Assembly: GCA_021442155.1 (NCBI GenBank)
Contig: CM038214.1
Span: forward strand, 27,528,450 to 27,592,449
Direction of reading: 5' to 3'
Length of the DNA: 64,000 nucleotides
Source: Cymbidium sinense
Lineage: Eukaryota; Streptophyta; Magnoliopsida; Asparagales; Orchidaceae
This document shows positions 34,064 to 45,960 of this stretch, in pieces; position 1 is the first letter of the stretch; each line of letters starts with the position of its first letter. The position numbers and the translations under genes were made by a program. The notes beneath the pieces are model-generated. The model worked only from the letters and a program-made list of their open reading frames with translations, had not been told where the DNA came from and did no database searches.

Positions 34064-37000
34064 TTATAATCTCAGATAAGGTAATCTAGTGTTATCCTGA
34101 TTGACCAAACCCCTTAAAAGTTTAGGCAAATTTTGATTGTCAAATAAAGTGAAATTAGTTAAGTTGGCACCTAAAGTAGCCAAGAAATCAGCACAAGCAT
34201 TACCTTCATGAAGGATATGGGAAATTTTATAACGAACTTGAGAAGAAAGATTTTTAGTATGATTGAGAAGATAAAATAAATCAGCATTTCCTATTATATT
34301 AGAGTTTAGCATGTCAAGAAGCAAGAGTGCATCAACTTCAATCTAGATGTTGAGGAAACCTTTATTCAAATAAATTTCAATAGCTTTATTGATAGCCATA
34401 GACTCAACATAAATAACAAAATGGGCTTTGAGAGGATAGGCAAAAGAACAAATGATAGTACCTTTAGAATACCTAAGAATACCACCACAGCCATATTTAT
34501 TGGAAGCAATAGACTCATCAGTATTCACTTTAATCAAATTTTCTTTGGGTTTGATCCAATGGATAATCCTAACACTTTTATAAGAGTCAACATCACGCAG
34601 AATGATACCTAATTTTTTATCCATAAATTTATAGCCTCTAAAATGAATGTTCCTAATAAGATTAGCATTAAACAAAGCATGAATTTTTTCTTTGGTTATA
34701 GCTAAGATCATTTTATGGATCATAGGAATACCATGATATTTATCATCATTTCTGTACATCCAAATGAACCAGATAAGGGTAATAGCAACTAGAACTTTGA
34801 TATGACCTTTCATAGTTTTTTTGAAACAGACTTCAAGAAGTTGATATATGGAAAGAGAGCCATGAAAGAAGTTGGTATTAAATAAATTATCATACCATAA
34901 CCATAATTTAGAAGCAATAGCACCATTGACAAAAACATGAATAAAATTTTCAATATGGAAGTAACAATAGCACTTTGAAGGCAAATAAGACCCTTTATTC
35001 TAGAGCAAAGAGTCCACAGGAACAAAGTTATTCAAAAACCTCCAAGCTAAAACCAAATAAGAAATGGGAATAATATTGTTCCAAAGTTTATTGAAAACAT
35101 TAGAGGAGTTTTGCTTATCTCTAATAAAATTCCAAACCTCTTTAAGAACAAAATCATCATTATAAGAAAGCTTAAAGAGAATTTGGGTTTGTTAGAGAAA
35201 ATAAGGATATTTCTAAAGTTATCTAAAAGAGAAATATGGATATATTCTCAAGTTTGTTTTCATTCCAAGTGTTATTATAGAAAGAGTTTACTTTGATAGG
35301 TAGAGTTGGTAGATAAAAGGGAGTCAATAAAGCCATTGCCAATCCAATTGTCTTGCCAAATGAAAGAAGAACCTGAATGAATACCCCAAGATTTTAAGGG
35401 TTCAGCAACCCATTTAATGGAGTAAAGCCTTTTCCAAACTGGAGAGTCACCAACTTTATAAGCACAAATAAGAGAGTGTTTACCTTGGCAATATTTTTTT
35501 ATCATAAAATTAGCCCAAAGGCTATCATTCTTTTTAAAATTCCACCAGAGCTTAAGAGAGAAGGTAGTCATAGCTTCACAAATCAGTTTGCAACTGAGAC
35601 CATCTTCACCCAAGGGACCAAAATTTATGCCAGGAAGTCCAATGCATTCTTTATATAGAATTATTGGATCCCCAAAAATATTTATTAAGCAAGAGATCAA
35701 TTCTGATAAGAGTAGCATTAGTGGGGATAATAATTTGAATCAAATACAGATGCATTGAATTGAGAGTGCTTTTAAGAATAGTGAGCCTGCCACCAAAGGA
35801 AAATAAATGATATTCTCAAACATAAATTTTATTTAAAATTTATTGAATTAACTCATCAAAAGGATGGGATCATTTCAGAGCTTTAAAAAGAGGTGCACCA
35901 AAGTACTTAAGAGGAAGGTGTTGATGTTTAAAGTTAGTGATATGCAAGATTTGATTAATTTCATTATTGGAGATGCTTAAAGAAGTAATAAAATAGCTTT
36001 TGTTATCATTGATAGATAGACCACTTTCTCTACCAAATTTATTTAAAAAAATCTTGAGATTCTTGATATGATTAATAGAAGCATTGTAGAAAATAATGAA
36101 ATCATATGCAAAACTTAAATGAGAAAAAGGAAGACCACTAAGAGTTTTGTAATACATACTAGGATTGTTTAAGAATAGATCATTGATGCTCCTAGATAAG
36201 TACTCAACAATAATAATAAATAAGGCAGAAGATAGAAAATCCCCTTGTCTTAGGCCATGGGAAGAAGGAAAGAAGCCTAAGGCTTCCCCCATTAAGCAAA
36301 ATAGAAAACAAGGCATTATTAATACACATTTTAATAAGAAAGGTAAATTTATTAGAAAATAAATTCAATATGGATAAGGAAATCCCAAGAGATATTATCA
36401 AAAGCTTTGGTAATTTCTAATTTGAATATAATGTTGCCACCTCTAGTCTTAGCATCTAAATCATGAATTAATTCTTGAGCAAGCAGAATATTATCAAAAA
36501 TAGATTACCTCTAACAAAATAAGTTTGGCTTAGAGAGATAATCCCATGAAGTAAAGGACTAAGACTGTTGGTTAAAATTTTGAAAATAAGGTTATTGAAA
36601 AAGGTGCAAAGACTAACAGTTCTAAAATCACTCCAATAGTCTAGATTATCTTTCTTAGGTATGAGAATAATTGAAGTGCTAGAAAAATATCTAGGAAAAG
36701 GATTACCATTAAAAAAATCAAACATAGCCTCAACCAAAACATTTTTAATAATAAACCAGCATTTTTGAAAAAATTGGGTAGTGAAACGACCAACAATAGA
36801 ATCTATGTTCATGCTATTAAGAACTTTAAAATTTACTCTTTATTATGTACAATAGTAAGCAACTCATTGTCATTATTGTTTATAATAGAAGGAATCAAGT
36901 GTGATTTAGAAATAGCTTCATAAGACCAACTCTTATTAAGCATATTTATAAAGTAATTAATGGTCGAATCCTTATTATGATTATTCTCCATAATCCATTC

Positions 37001-38130
37001 TCCATTGTTATCATTAATTTTTTGAATATTATTTAAAGATCTCTTTTTATTAACTAAAGCATGGAAATATCTAGTATTTCTGTCACCATCCATAATATAT
37101 TTGCTAGCAGGTTTTGGTGGCAATAAGACTCTTCCATATATTAAAAATTAACAAGTTTATCTTTTGCCTCAGTCAAGTCCTTAATCTTAGTAGGACCGCA
37201 TAATGAGACTTCAAGATCATAAATCGATTTTTTTCCATTTCTTTGATATTAACAAAAAGGCTTTTAAAATAATGCTTGTTCCACCAACCTAGATTTTGTT
37301 TAAGTCTTTTAAGCTTAAACCAAAATCTATTCATCCCCATAATCAAATTGTTAGGATGTAAGGGAGCTTTCCAATTATTAGCCACAATATTAAAGAAATC
37401 AATATGCTTAATCCACATGTTCTGAAATCTAAAATGAAAGAAATTTTTTAATCTATTAGAGTTATCTTTAATAGAAACCAAAAAAGGTGCATGATCCGAT
37501 AAAATTCTGCTTAAATGATCGATAAAAGTAATAGGCCATTGAGTAATCCATTGAGTATTAAAAAGAATATGGTCCAACATTTGCCAAATTCTTGAGTTTT
37601 GCCAAGTAAAATTTGAACCCTTAAAGCCAATATCAATCAAATTGCAACCAAGGATCATATTGGAAAATTCTTCCATGGAATGAATATTAGGAGAGCAACC
37701 ACCTCTTCATTCAAAAGAGAATAAAATAGTGTTGAAATCCCCACCAACAAACTAAGGTTTATTGACAGAGGTAGCAAAATTCCTCAAACTTTTCAAAAGA
37801 ATATTTCTACCAGATCTATTACAAGATGAATAGACAAAAGAGCCCAAAACACAATAGTCACCATAAGATATTTTAGTGTTGACAACTTGTTGAAAATCAT
37901 CAAGAATAGAAACCTCCACAAAATTATTCCAAAAACACCAAATTTTATTACTAATATTAGAGAAAATTTTATTGAAATCGATAATTCTAGCAATATGGTT
38001 AATGTTGTTTGCATGAATAAGAGGCTCCAAAATAATAAGTAAAGAAATATTATGAATATGATAAAGGTTTTTAATACGGTTACAAATAGAGAGGGTATCA
38101 ATCCCTCTAACATTCCAAACAAGCAAAATA
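34064..38130 (-). pseudogene. LINE D ORF2 (endonuclease, reverse transcriptase, RNase H), broken
   Basis: Endonuclease: LVWNVRGIDT at about 38,120, IILEPLI near 38,030, VGGDFN near 37,720 and SDHAPFLV near 37,495, so the main catalytic motifs survive. Reverse transcriptase: SIILIPKKDN near 36,660. Motif A reads FKLEITKAFD with Glu for the catalytic Asp (codon 36,415-36,417). LRQGDFLSSALF is near 36,240, and FAYDF replaces FADD near 36,095. The RNase H at about 34,130-34,545 keeps Asp (NTDES), Glu (YVESMAINKA), Asp (IEVDALL) and Asp (NACADFLATLG). One TAG, where the family usually has Trp, splits the RNase H between GFLNI and IEVD. Several frame changes lie upstream. It cannot be active. Confidence 0.9.
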
Positions 38131-38239
38131 AAACATAAGGAAGTAAAAGAGGTGTTAAGAAAAGGTTAATTAAGAGAGGAGTGGGAGGCCGCAGTAGATC
38201 TAGTGTTATTGTACCATTTGGGAGGGATGTTTTTAATAA

Positions 38240-39600
38240 TTTTTTTTTTAGCATGATAAGTTTGGGAACCATTTCTTTTTTCCCATAGAATCATCATCCG
38301 AGAAGGACTTAGCAATATTAGTCATAGATTTAGGGAAGTCTCTTATATAGAAGTGAGTTCTCCTTCTTACAAGCCATTAGAATTTATTAAAGTTAAATCA
38401 ATATCGGGTATAAAAGTGGAGCAAATAGATTTATTAAGAAGGCAAGTGTGAACATCCAGCCCTTCTTCTTCAATAGTCAGATTATTAGACAACCAAATAT
38501 GTTTGAGAATTTAAATCATTAACTAAAGTATAGTTTTTTCAAACTTGAGAAACCAAATCATATTATCCATTGAATTCAAATGATTCATAACATTGATATC
38601 CTCATTAATATTTTCAATTAATGCTTCATTTTCATCAAAAAAAAAAATGGTAAGGATACGGGGATCGACTTAGAGAAAAAAAGAATTATCATCCAAAAGT
38701 TTAGAGATATTATTATTTTTCACATTAGAAACCTTCAATTGCACAAAAGAAATAAGAGGTAAAACAACCTTATTAGGAACATTCAATGAATCCTTTTTTT
38801 AATTAACTTTTTGATATTTATCAATGGTCGGCCTAGGGTTAGGAACAATAGTTTCCTTAATAGGAATTTCCTTTTTTAAGGTGAGGATGCAGAATGAAAC
38901 ATTCATAATTATTATGCTCGTGGATTTTACAATGAGAACAAAAGAGAGGGAAATTTTGAAAATCAACTTTATGCATATAACCATAATTTTTAGATCCCAA
39001 CCAAATTTCTTTGGGATGTTTCTTGGTAATGTCTAATTCTACAAGGATTCTAGCCATATAAGATCAAGATTTCATAGCCATTGCATGATCAATTTGCAAT
39101 GGCTGACCAAATAAAGCACCCACAAGAAAAAAGAATTGATGATTAATGAAATGAATTTGCATATTGGGAGAGAAATCCAAACTAAAATGATTGGGGATTC
39201 TTCCCTAATATCAAATAGTGGAGTCCATTTCAGTAACCTCATTTGGCAATTGAAAACAAAATAAGAATGATGAGCAAAACCATGCGAGTAATCCAAATCA
39301 TTCATTAACAATCAAATCAAAATGTGGGGATTAATTAAACTAATCTTAAAAGCACCTGAAAGTTTCAGACCATGATAGAAAGAGTGAATGTTTTCTAAAT
39401 TCTATCTATGAAGAGTAAACTTTCGACCAAAGTAAATTCTAATGGATTAGCAAGCTTTTCCACAATCGATCGAAACATAACCAGACATGCCTAAAAAAGT
39501 CAAAATAAGTTAGAGGGACACACTTGAACAACTATCCTTACCAATGAGGACATCTTTAAATGATTTTGATGCAACCTAAGCCAAGGTAGTTGATGCCCTA
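38240..39600 (-). pseudogene. LINE D ORF1 (DUF4283 and CCHC zinc knuckle), broken
   Basis: The minus strand shows SKSFKDVLIGKD near 39,540-39,580, then DUF4283 pieces in several frames, e.g. HVLI-type and PIILVWISLPI sequence at 39,090-39,300. ARILVELDITKKHPKEIWLG follows at about 38,995-39,054. A perfect CX2CX4HX4C zinc knuckle (CSHCKIHEHNNYEC) is at 38,899-38,940. The variable C-terminal part runs to about 38,240, shortly before ORF2. Frameshifts and stops interrupt it. Role by family: nucleic-acid binding protein of the retrotransposition particle. Confidence 0.8.
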
Positions 39601-39828
39601 GTTAGATCCAATGGATCTATCGATTTCCCCCATGGAATCATTAGGGAAGATGCCAAGCAATGGTGTCACTCAAGTAAAACACAAAGCAGCTAGGAGCCAT
39701 CGATTCCAAAAGGAATCCAATGAGAATCATGCCAAACAACTATCAAGCAGTGGCTAGAAAGCCAATAATGAGAGGGAAAAAGGGGAATCGCCAGAGCATT
39801 AGGTTAAGGGCTTGGGCTACAATTGGGT

Positions 39829-40120
39829 TTAGGTTTAGGTTTTTATTCCTTTTAGTTTAGTTAATTTTTTATTTTGAAGTTTATTTTAGGTTTATTTTAT
39901 TTTAGGTTTAGGGTTTAGGGTTTGGAGTTTATGGTTTAGGGTTTAGGGTTTAGGGTTTAGGTTTTAGGTTTAGGGTTTAGGTTTTAGCATTTTAGGGTTT
40001 AGGGTTTAGGGTTTAGGGTTTAGGGTTTTTAAGGTTTAGGTTTAGGGTTTAGGGTTTTTAGGTTTTAGGTTTAGGGTTCAAATTTTAGTTTAGGGTTTAG
40101 AGTTTATGTTTTTTTTTGTT
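39829..40120 (+). repeat. Degenerate telomere-like array 10
   Basis: Rich in near-perfect TTTAGGG units at 39,900-40,100, one of the cleanest stretches in the window. It ends in a T-rich tract before module copy 6. Confidence 0.88.
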
Positions 40121-40181
40121 TTAACAGAGAACAAATTTAGATTCAACATTTCTTCTTTTTGATTTCATCAACCAAGTAACA
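40121..40181 (-). pseudogene. Module copy 6, truncated to the 3' UTR end
   Basis: Only about 60 bp of the module's 3' UTR remain: AACAGAGAACAAATTTAG, then CAACATTTCTTC and CAACCAAGTAACA. The match to the other copies stops abruptly at about 40,181 and unrelated DNA follows. This is a clean breakpoint between the telomere-like mosaic and the giant inverted repeat. Confidence 0.8.
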
Positions 40182-43100
40182 GACTATTAACCTCACTTTT
40201 GGAGTGAGTTCTCAACCTCCTCTTCTTAGACCTAAGAACCTTCTAGACACTAAGGTTTCTTTAGTCATGAGACACTCCTACAGATTAGGTGAACACTTAG
40301 CCTAAGTGTAGAGACTTTGAAGTGTTAATCATAGGATTAGGCCATGCCTTAGGGACTTGGAAAATCACCTACCCTATAGCCCAAACCCAATCCGTGTACA
40401 CATTCTTAACTTCAATTCAAATCCAAATTTCCAACCACACCTCAAACTCAATTTCAAATCCAAATCCAAGTCCAAACGCAATTCCAAATGATTGAAACCC
40501 AAGATCAAATCCAAACTTGAAAACCTTCCCTAGCCCTTTAATCAACCTTCAAGAACTTAGCCAAATTTCCATCCAATTCAATCCAAACTCAATTGATTTT
40601 TTTATAAATCAATTGTACCTTTAGTTATCTTCTCAAATATAAATGAAATATAAATTCAAATAGCCAAAATAAAATCCAAAATCAAATCAAAACCCAATTT
40701 AAACCCTTTAAGACATTTCCTTCAACTTGGCCAAAACCCATCTAAATCAAGCCAAAATTTACAAATTTTCTTTTGAATCAATCATTCCTTCAATCATCTA
40801 TCCAAATATAAATGAAACCTACAGTCATATAGTCAAACCAAAATCAACCCAAGTCAAACCCAACCTAGCCCATTTGACTTGAAATATTCAAATGAACTAA
40901 AACTCATTTGAATCCAAACCAATTCTAATTGAATTTATATATCAATATTAAATTCATATATAAACTCAACTAAATAAAACTAAACCCAAAATCAAGCCAA
41001 CTAAATCCAATTGGTTCACTTGACCCAAAGTGGCCAATTTGACCTACATGAACCAAAATCCAATTCAATCCAAATCAAAGTGAATTAAGCTAATCCAAAT
41101 TTTATGTCATGATTGTTGATCACCTGATGATCAATTGATATAAATTAGGTCAAACCAAGTCAACCTAGCCCATTGACCTAGTCAACCCTTTAGCCTATAT
41201 GAACCCAAACTAGCTAAATTACAACCTAAGCTAAATCCATTGAAACCAATGATTCAAATCAACACAAAATCAACATTTAAACATGACTTGGCTTTCAATT
41301 GAGCCAAACCTAGCCCAATTAGCCGTCTTGACCCAAGTTGACCCTTTATGTCAATTTGAGTCAACTTGGACTTAATTTGGATTTAATTTGATTTGATCTA
41401 ATTTGAACCTTTATGTCAATTGACCCAAATTGATATAATTTGAACCTTTATGTCAATTGACCAAAATTAAATCCAAATTAAATCAAACCAAAGCATGCAA
41501 TGCTCTCCAAATAGTCATATGAACTTGACCTAACTCTTGGTTTGACCCAATTTGACCAATTGGTCAACATAACCCATTTTGATCCAATTTGACCCAAATT
41601 GGTAAAATTGAGCCAAACCTAACCAAATGAACTCCAAATGACATGAAATTTGGTCCAACTCACTTTTGACTCATTTCAAATCAGCCTAAATCAAATTAAA
41701 TGCTAAATGACCACTCTACCCTTGGCCACTTATGTAAATATTCATTTCTCTTCCTTGGCCACTTAGCACTCATCCATAGGTCCACTAAGGCTCCAAGAAC
41801 ACTGTCCAACTTGATACAAGAGGTGTTTGGGTCACCATGACTCATGGGAGGGAAAATCACCTCCCCACCCCATTGGAAGACTTAGCATGAAGGACCTCCA
41901 CTTTCCTTTGCTAGGACACCCATATCCTTCATAGCAACCACCTCCATGCCTTGAAAACCAAATTAAGCCACCTAAGGAGAATCCCAACCACCCCAAGGCC
42001 AAGGACACCCACTTGGAGCCAATAATCACCATGAATGAGGTCATTTTTGGCCATTACAAGGAGATAGAGGGCAAAAACTCCTCACACACTCATTTCAGTC
42101 TTCAAAAGCTCCCAAACCAACCAACCATTCCCACTTGGTTTTGAGCAAAATCTATCAAAATCAAGTGGATTCAGATAATGAAGCGGTGACCATTGGTGGA
42201 TACATTATTTTGAAGTGAAGTAAGAGCCGAAACCCATTCCAAAGCTTCTTCTATCCTCAGGAGCGTGCTCGGATCATCACCACCACCAAAAATCATCCTC
42301 GGTGAGGTAATTTTCAACAACCATAGTTGGCCTTAGGTTCTTTTGTTTGTGATAATTTTTGCTCAATTTTAGAAATTTCCTTTAGCATGGGTTAATTAAT
42401 GCTTAAATTGATTGTCTTAACATGATTTTATTATCCTTAGGAATTAATTTAATTTCTTGAAATCACATGTTTATGATTATTCATTTCTTTCTAACAATGT
42501 CAAATGATGTATGTCATTTAAAATCATACATTCATCTTTTCAAAATTAATTAAATCAAATGATTTTCCTTTATATCAAGCTTGCATGTGTTGATTTATTT
42601 TAAAATATATGTTATTATCACTATTAAATCCAAATGTATTTTCCAAAGCTTAGAAATGAATGGTTACATATGCTATGAATGCTAGTTATAAATACATAGG
42701 AGATGTATGTGATTATAGCTTAAATGTAAAGTGAAGCTCCTTTCCTTTTATTCATTTTTGATTTATATAAGTGAGAATGTTAATGGGTATATAGTCCGAC
42801 ATCCTGAATACGAAGCTTTAGTTAGCCCCAAAGAAGTCATTTTATTACCTCACTTCCCTGGTTTAACAATGGCATATACTCCATTTGCTTTGAATCTTCT
42901 GTATTTCAATTCTAGAATTTGGATTAGGCTTTAATTCATATACATAAATGATTCAATTAAATTAAATATCATTTTTTGCATGATTTTCATTCTCCAAATT
43001 ATGAATACATGTATATCGGTATATAGTATGGACATCCTAGGAATGCGAGGCTTTAGCTAGCCCTAAGGAGGACTTTGGACTACCTCATTTCCCTGGTGGT

Positions 43101-45960
43101 TTAACAAAGGCACATACTTGCTTATGTATTTTATACATGCATGTGTGTATTTAATTAGAGATTGGCAATCCTTCCTTTTTAATAAAAATACATGCATTTG
43201 CAATTGTTCTAGTGATTGAATTAATTGATTATGTGATTTGGAGCTCTCTTTTTATGTTCATGCATGTAAATTTACATATGGTTTGAATGCAATGGTATCT
43301 AGTCTGGACAACCGGAATATGAGGCTTTAGCTAGGAGGAGGTCATTTGATTATCTCACTTCCCTAGTTAACATACATGTTTAATGTTTATCCCTATGTAT
43401 TTTTTTTGTATAAGAATTTAGATAGAGCCTTAAATTAATATGATAAAATAGTTCAATCGAGGGAAATATAAAGCTTCAAATGTACATACTCACATCCATC
43501 ATTCAAGTGTCCTAAAAGATATATTGTATGTGTAGGTATACTTAAGACTTAATCATATGCATGTTACATGTGATGAAATTAAGCATGTGTCATGTGATAG
43601 TATTTTGATTAGATTAATCTTGAGAAGCCTTCACATTGAATAGAATTATTTAAAGAGAACCTAAACTTATCATTAATCTAAAATGTGTAATAAGCTATTC
43701 ACTAAAGAGAACTAAATAAAAATAACATGCTTTAGAAAGTGGTTTAAGGTGGTGATGAAAGAGGGTAACCTCTTTTCTTCTCTTTACAACACTTAGTTGC
43801 TAGCTGTAGGTCATATGAAACAAAAGAAAACATAAATCAAAACTTGCAAATCAATTAAAACACTTGAAGTGAAACCACCCTTTAAGTTGAATCTTTTTAC
43901 ACTTAGAAAATCTTAACTTTAAAGCCTAGTTAGGACATACCATACATGCCCTAATACACACACATTAGATTAAGTCACCACTTTAGCCTTATGTTAGGAC
44001 GATGCATGGTGTGATGTATATTTTATTTTGAAATGTATTATTTTAGATTAGATGTTAGGGTGCATGTTTTGTAGACTGGATGGTATGCTATGATTAGCTT
44101 AATCATGTTTTCTAAGGGATTATATGTTAATGGGCTACTTAAAAATAAATATCAATGCTCTCTGGTTGCTTATGCCTCTAAGCATAATCCAAGTTAAGAA
44201 CATGTGGATTTTGTTACCCATGTGTAGGTGCTAAGTCCAAATTATAAATATAATTGCTTGGGTTGTATGTGTTTTAGCTAACACTGTCTTGTAGGTGTAG
44301 TAGATTTACTTTTCTCAATTTTAATGTAGTTTTAAATTAAGAATTAGGATTAGTGCTATGATATAAGGATGAGCATTGGCTAGAAGGCTTTGTCCTAGGA
44401 GGCCATGTGATGCCTTTGAAGTGGAGAAACCAAATCAAAGGAGGAAGATACATGAAGACATGAAGACTTGAAGACCCCATATCATTTATCATTTGTAAAT
44501 TGCAAATTATTCTTTTATGTATATAGGGTAGAGCTCTACCATTTTATTTTCAAGTTGTATGTACACACCCTAGCCTATTATTATTCTTTTACGTTAGCTA
44601 TAAAAATGGTTTGATGTTGTGTTTAAAGTGCACATTTAGGATGACTTACTTTTCTTAGTTTCCTTATATGTTTGATGTTTGAATGTGTGGCCTAGAATGT
44701 GATTAGGCTCTTAGAAAAAAAAATTAACCTTTCTACCCAACTATAACTCATAACTAAAGTTTTAAGCAATTCATAACCTCACATAAAGCCTAGGACATAA
44801 ATTAAGATAATTAAAAGATTTAGCAACCCCTCAACAATGAATACCAACAACATGCACATCATATTATTTCACTCATGAAAATAGGATTTCTATCCTTTCA
44901 TGATAGTGGAATTCTTGACTTGTGAGGGCATCCCTTGTGTTGGAAAACACCCTTTTCTTACTGATTTAGCTAACAACCTTATTTCATCATGCATGTAGGC
45001 ATCAAAAACCAAAATCCTATGTCAAAATGAAGTGTCAAAATAAATAAAATTTGAAAAGATTTTGCACTAGACTAAGCCATATGCTCATACCACTCATGCT
45101 CTAGTCTCTTAGGGAGTGTGTTTAAGAACCTTAATTTCTTTCTAATTAAATAATAGCCTAACTAATCTTACAAATCATATGACCAGACTTCATGGATTTA
45201 AAGCATAGGAGGTGTTAGTGGTGCCACCCGGTTGTACAAGCCAGTGTTTTATCCTCTTATGGAGTTAAATCATATGCCCATTTTCTCTTAGATTTAGGTT
45301 GTGCTTTGGCTTATGCTAAAGCTCTATATATTTAAGATCTGATATGGTTGTTTCTTTTAAGCTACAAGCATAAATTGTCACCTCTTAGGCATCTCCATAA
45401 TCTTGTGTTGTTGGATTACAAGTCCTAGCTTTCTAATGAAATGTCAACTTTAACACTATTGATCTTCTCTTTAATTTCAAAATTATAAAGCCAAATTATA
45501 GGATAGGTTCAAATGCTCACTAGGTTTCCTATATAAAGAGCATTCTACTCATTTCCTTTGGCAATAAGTCTTCTCTTGGGTTTCCCACTTGATTTTCCAA
45601 TACAATAAATCATTTGATAGTCTAGCTTCAAATCATTGAAGACTTTAATTGATACTTTAATAAAGAGTATTCATAAGGGATTCACATCCCTTAAGATGTA
45701 ATTAACAATGGAGGCTAGCCTCCATAGGGAACTTAATGAACTTTAATATAAACCCTACTTTTTCCATGTAAAGTTGGGGAAAGATCTTTAGTACATTCAA
45801 AGACCCATCATGCCTTATTAGGTGATTATGTCCATTATAGGGTGATGATTTCTATCTTTGAGATACTGCATCTTTCCTTAATGTCATCATCATTTTAATA
45901 AGTACCCCTAAGATCTGGTGGTGTCCCACATCTAAAATAAACACCACATTTTTCTAGCTA
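40182..45960. repeat. Giant inverted repeat, left arm
   Basis: Blocks match the reverse complement of 47.5-55.1 kb in mirrored order. Examples: ATGACCACTCTACCCTTGG near 41,710 against 53,000-53,028; 44,190-44,260 against 49,330-49,400; 44,690-44,840 against 48,690-48,840; 45,285-45,330 against 48,200-48,245; 45,690-45,800 against 47,700-47,820. The match is imperfect, with substitutions and indels. No convincing gene. The outer 2 kb is low-complexity AAATCCAA/GGTCAA-type DNA. Confidence 0.85.
42788..43375. repeat. Three tandem copies of a block of about 230-280 bp in the left arm
   Basis: A recurring block with words like GACATCC, GAGGCTTTAGCTAGCC, CTCACTTCCCTGG and TTTAACAA begins near 42,790, 43,022 and 43,298. 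The right arm has one clear counterpart (about 50,190-50,270, reversed), so the multiplication looks specific to the left arm. Confidence 0.7.

Larger units (their letters stand above)
32821..39828 (-). mobile_element. L1-type LINE copy D with terminal RNase H, near full length
   Basis: The best-preserved L1 here. On the minus strand, from 39,828 downward: 5' UTR, ORF1 with a perfect zinc knuckle, ORF2 with endonuclease, reverse transcriptase and RNase H, then a G/T-rich (sense) 3' region cut off at 32,820 by the RTE element. The family's terminal 3' block and poly(A) are therefore missing. The 5' tip (about 39,780-39,828) has GGAATCGCCAGAG, similar to LINE C's tip. Plant L1 lineages with a C-terminal RNase H are known. 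Stops and frameshifts make it inactive. Confidence 0.88.
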
